A DNA stretch of 64,000 nucleotides from Myxocyprinus asiaticus (taxonomy: Eukaryota > Chordata > Actinopteri > Cypriniformes > Catostomidae): NCBI RefSeq assembly GCF_019703515.2, contig NC_059347.1:27048501-27112500 (forward strand). The letters are read 5' to 3'. Below the pieces are notes generated by a model that had not been told where the DNA came from, searched no databases, and saw only the letters and a list, made by a program, of their open reading frames with translations. This document shows positions 1 to 64,000 of the stretch, piece by piece. The translations under genes were made by a program, and so were the position numbers. Numbering within the stretch: position 1 is the stretch's first letter; every line of letters begins with the position of its first letter.

Positions 1-1126
1 CACAGGCCCTGCTGAGACCTGGCTAAACTAAAAATGACACAAGATGTGATTAGAAGCAGGACTTCTAATAATAGGGAGCACCTGGCCTTTTCATTTAGTC
101 AGATATGACTAATTTCTCTACATGTCTGAGAGTTTCTTTGAGAAAAAGCCTTGGTTTTCACCACATCGTGCACTCTGATGAGCGGGAAAGGGCTCACAAA
201 AGAGGAATAGCAGGGATTGAACAGGCACCAGCCTATTTTCAGCTGTCATCTCTGACACAGAGACACGGATTACTGTCCAATTTATCACTTACGGCTATCT
301 AAACAGCTTGCCAAATGCTTGTTCTTGAAGTCAGTAAAACACTGTAAATCACACATAAAATATGTTAAACTACAGAGGTACAGTCTCATTATAACTGGTG
401 TTCAAAGGCAAAACACAGTAACTACATATCTAGTAAAAAATTAGCAAAGAAATGTCTTTTACCTCTTAAAGGTATAGTTCAAACAAAAATGAAAATCCTG
501 TCATCATTTACTCACTCTCACCTTTTTTTTCCACAATGAAAGTGACTGGGGAAAGGGTCTGGAGCAACATGAGGATGGGTACATGATGACAGGATTTTCA
601 TTTTTGGGTGAACTATCCCTTTAAACTACTGTATATTATCTGTCAGACTTGTCTCAACTATGCTAAGATTCAAAGAAAACTAAGTGTAAAAATTGCAGCA
701 ACACATTTGAGTGGACAATCCAAAACTTTCAAGCCAGTTTCAGTGTAGTCACTGCATTTTGCCTTTATATGGTAGCCGCAAAATTATCTAGAGGTTGCAG
801 ATTTGTTACTTTGTGTCAGCAATCTAAGAAGTGTTACCAAGTCCTCTCTTATTACCATTGTGCCCTTGAATAAGGCACTTAAGAGTTGTTAGCAGCAGGG
901 AAATGGTTGCAGCAATTACTGTAGTTAACTGGCTTCAGGGTAAACAACATCTGCAAAGTGAAAATTAATCCAAAAACTACTGAGCGTTAGAATGTATAAT
1001 TCTATTAATCAGCAGAGATGCGCAGTACATAATCACAATTATTTAATTAAGACAATCAGCAATCTTGCATGACATTCTACCAAAAAGAATCAAATACTGG
1101 CAAGAGAAGGTTCACCACTGGTGATA
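1..1126. other. Downstream non-coding sequence
   Basis: No convincing gene is visible. Apart from the foldback MITE at 466-624, the stretch at about 640-780 resembles the TTAA-bounded element at 36440-36759 and is a fragment of that family. The rest is unremarkable AT-rich DNA. Confidence 0.5.
466..624. mobile_element. TTAA foldback MITE
   Basis: Bounded by TTAA at both ends with inverted termini (TTAAAGGTATAGTTC left, GAACTATCCCTTTAA right) followed by the cyprinid motif CATCATTTACTCA. The arms pair across about 159 nt. Non-autonomous. Confidence 0.85.
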
Positions 1127-2397
1127 TTTATTTATTTTGGGCTATGAGTTACAACCACAAAGACAAGTGTGCAAGAAGAGCAAAGATTATGACACTTTAG
1201 AATAGTTTTCAAGCACAATGCACATAAAGAGATGCTAGAAATGACCAATGACACACAGGAGAATAGACCAAAAAGAGTTCTCACTGTCAATGAAGCAAGT
1301 GTATTGATGAGTAAATGCTAAAGCAATATCACTCAATGATAAAATAAAACAAAATAAAATATGTATTTCTATCAATACATAAGAAGGGCAAAGAATGATA
1401 AAAAAAAATCTCACTCCTTAATAACACCATTTCTTTATAAAAAAAGAAAATAGAAAAATATCAATTTAGGCAACGACAGCAATTTAGAGCTGGTTTATAG
1501 TCCGACATACAATTTGCTGTAAAATATTGGTTGCAGAATCCACGTGAGTAACACTCATCTCAGTTGTAAATATGAAGCACAACAATTTTGAGAAGCGAGG
1601 TAAATAACATTGCAACAATTCAGTCTGCATTTGTCCTTGTAACCAGTGGGAGGTCAGATTGCGAAGAGTTTGTCATGTCTGCAGATATCGTACAATGCTT
1701 GCTAAATCCTTTCACGTATCACTGAAACAGTATAGGGCTGATCAGCAGTCTGTTCTCAAACACATTCGTAATCCCTTCTGTCTTTTGTGCAGCATGCAAT
1801 ACAATACAGACATCAATAAAGTATGTGGTTTATTAAAGCCGATACAAAATGCTCATGTAATGAGGACTTCACTTTAAGTAACACTTGAAGTCTTGAAGAT
1901 ATGCTTTGCAAATAAATCATAAACGCCTGGTTTAACCTTAAGTCTCTGCAATGTTCAGTTTAAAATAAAGGCTTTAAAAGCTTATAAATTAAGTTCTTTG
2001 GTTGGTTTTAATCAAACATATTTTGCTTGCTTTTTTAAAACATTTCATAAATGTTAATTATATACAGTACAAGCACACAGAAGTCATTCCTAAAATTCAT
2101 AACTGTGTGTAATGAAATTTCAGAATGACTAAGTAATATTCTAAAGGTGCAAAATTCAGCCACTGGTTTTCAAAAAATATGTTTTCTCACTGTAGATTCG
2201 TTCTTAGTTGACTGCATTCAAAAATGTGTGACAGCAAAACAAGACAAAATGTGTATCCATACAATAAAATAAAAGACACAAAAACAATCACTCTTATAAC
2301 AAGCCTTAGGTGAAGTACAGAATAATTCAGTTGGATGACAGCGGAAAGGTAAAGGATATAAACATGTGAAAGGAATGCTGAACATCAGCTTGACTCC
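1127..2397 (-). other. smarca2: Probable smarca2 3' UTR with candidate poly(A) signals
   Basis: Non-coding AT-rich sequence just after the smarca2 stop. On the minus strand, AATAAA occurs at 1829-1834 and as an overlapping AATAAATAAA at 1127-1136. I cannot tell which is used, so the left limit is provisional. Confidence 0.4.
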
Positions 2398-62456
<60,059 letters not shown>

Positions 62457-63451
62457 CTACAAGAAGAAAAATAGGATACTTGAATCAATAACTGAAGTGG
62501 TCTAAAACTTATTTGTGCTTAAAGGGGTCTTATCATATATTTTTTCTAATTTTCTTCTCCCAGAGGCATACTTACATCATTAGTCAAAGTTCTTGTACCA
62601 AAAACAAGAACTCTTCATTCAGTTTTTATGGCAAATTCTCACCCTTTCTCTGACTCTAAGAATTAAACAGGTCATTTTTGCTGCTGTGCTTTTTGAACTT
62701 CTTTGTAAATGCCTTCTTTGCATGTGAAATGAGAAACAGTGCTGTGCATATACATGAGCATAGGGTATACTGTCGAGTTCAATAGCACTAGAAACTGTTC
62801 GTTCAGGCTAAAATGATGCGACCAGAAAAAAATAAACTTCAGTTGCTTGTTTCTAATGTTGGTATGCTTTAGAACTTTAGGCAGAGCTGTAGGTTCTACA
62901 AACAGACAGGAACAGCACTAGGTTTGGTGAACTATTTACACTTTTAACTCTCCTTAGTTCTTCTGGTGTTAAGGAATAATAGTATCTATCCTATTTCTCC
63001 TGGGCAGACCAAGTTTCTGATCACTCATTAGGCATTGTTGATTAGCGATTGGTGTTAATGTAGGTGGTCATATTTTAATGTTTTAGGTTTCTGACATTAG
63101 AAGTGAAATCCAAGGATTTTAGAACAAATTGTCTTATTACAGCTATCAATTTAAAATGTTAATTTAACACTATAAATTATGAAAAGGTACAGCAAATTAA
63201 TAAAACTAAAACATTTAATTATGCCCTGGAGTCATCATCCTGTCAGTGTGTGACAGACATTTTGGTTGAAATAAATTTTTTATCACAGACACATAACTTA
63301 AGTGTGAACTAAATGTGCGTAAATTAATTAAGTCTCTTGAAAGGAGAAGATTATGGCCACATAGAAGCAAATAACATCTATTTTTTGGAGTTGTAAAAAA
63401 ACTACAGCCTTTTTGGGATGGCATACATTCAGTTCTGAGTGAAGTACTGGG
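62457..63451. other. Intron 5' of window exon 1
   Basis: No further smarca2 exon was found. AT-rich with no element boundary. The TTAAAGGGGTCTTATCATAT at about 62520 looks like a MITE end but has no partner. Confidence 0.5.
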
Positions 63452-63907
63452 TGTGACGAGGAGGAGAGCATGGCCGGGCCTTGAGGACGCACGGCCGGCA
63501 CTGAATCGTCCTAATCAGCCGGGAGGGGGATAAGGATGAAACAGAGACACCAGAGAGAGAAAGAGAGACACAGAGTTATGTTTGTGTGTGTCTTTTATGT
63601 TATGTTTGAGTTCTGTTGGATTAAAGTTTTATGTTGACGATTCATCTGGGTTCCGCCTCCTCCTTGCCCATCTTAAGAACCTCGTTACACTGGTGCTGAA
63701 ACCTGGTAAGGAGAAGGGATGCGCTGTCATTGAGTCCTCACCGCTGCCGTCCGCCAGGGGGACAGAGGAGTCGCTGCCGTCCGCTGGGAGTCAGAGGAAC
63801 TGCTGCCATCCGTCAGGAAACGGAGGAGCCGTTGCCGTCCGCCAGAGGACATTGAAGGTTCAGCTAGTTCTCACCTTCTCCTTGCCCATCTTAAGAACCT
63901 CGTTACA
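63452..63907 (+). mobile_element. Short LTR element with truncated right LTR (TRIM-like)
   Basis: The left LTR (63452-63689) runs TGTGACGAGG to CTCGTTACA. TGGTGCTGAAACCTGG follows as a primer-binding site. The right LTR keeps only its last 30 nt (63878-63907). CTGGG flanks the whole (63447-63451, 63908-63912). The interior has about four 29-bp units with GCTGCCGTCCGCCAG. Its leader resembles that of the element at 16548-17721. Confidence 0.75.
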
Positions 63908-64000
63908 CTGGGATATGCAATTTTCATCTCTTGGAAACACTGTAGAAGTGGAAGCCTTTGCGATGTTTCTGGCAGAGGACTCGCAGTAAGCATTGCATCA

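Noticed and set aside
63690..63895. An upstream smarca2 exon near AAGATGGGCAAGGAGAAG (minus strand) before a GTGAG
   Set aside because: This is LTR end sequence present twice in the short LTR element, and it does not match the expected protein before EYLNS.

Overview
This is eukaryotic DNA, most likely from a cyprinid or related cypriniform fish. It carries one host gene on the minus strand, split into many exons with GT-AG introns. The introns are packed with transposons typical of cyprinid genomes: TTAA-bounded foldback MITEs with ends like AGGGATAGTTCACCC, a Sleeping Beauty-type Tc1 element, DIRS elements, a chromodomain Ty3/gypsy element, hAT relics and tRNA-derived SINEs.

The host gene is smarca2 (BRM), the ATPase subunit of BAF/SWI-SNF chromatin remodelling complexes. 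I rebuilt 26 consecutive coding exons from 62456 down to the stop codon at 2398. Every junction keeps phase and the result is one uninterrupted frame of 1,116 residues plus stop. It holds the HSA and BRK domains, the two-lobed Snf2 ATPase ([23 protein letters not shown]), SnAc, an AT-hook, a bromodomain and an acidic tail. The tail ending EQSEGSHSDDE points to SMARCA2 rather than SMARCA4. Exons for the N-terminus (about 460 residues in mammalian SMARCA2, including QLQ) must lie beyond 64000. No other host gene was recognised.

Layout from left to right. 1-2397: 3' UTR and downstream sequence. 2398-7364: exons 26-22, with a MITE and an LTR-like relic in the introns. 7365-14843: intron with a foldback MITE split by a DIRS element. 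14844-15061: exon 21. 15062-30207: a 15-kb intron with a TRIM-like LTR element, a solo LTR, DIRS and hAT relics, and a MITE > hAT > Tc1 nest. 30208-36951: exons 20-16, with a Sleeping Beauty-type Tc1 element and a hAT element holding a solo LTR. 37137-47183: exons 15-12, with a LINE/SINE composite and a 5.3-kb chromodomain gypsy element. 47260-49618: a second hAT copy with a nested solo LTR. 49655-51945: exons 11-7. 51946-58369: intron with a dispersed repeat and a hAT > DIRS nest. 58370-62456: exons 6-1, with a hAT element inside a MITE. 62457-64000: intron with a second TRIM-like element.

Many element boundaries are fixed by target-site duplications (TSDs) read directly from the sequence. 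The most interesting non-host features are three. The chromodomain gypsy element has a primer-binding site complementary to its own LTR (self-priming, Tf1/sushi type) and a tRNA-like A-box/B-box module in its LTR. Inverted hAT copies flank exons 12-18. Two short LTR elements share a leader but have different LTRs.
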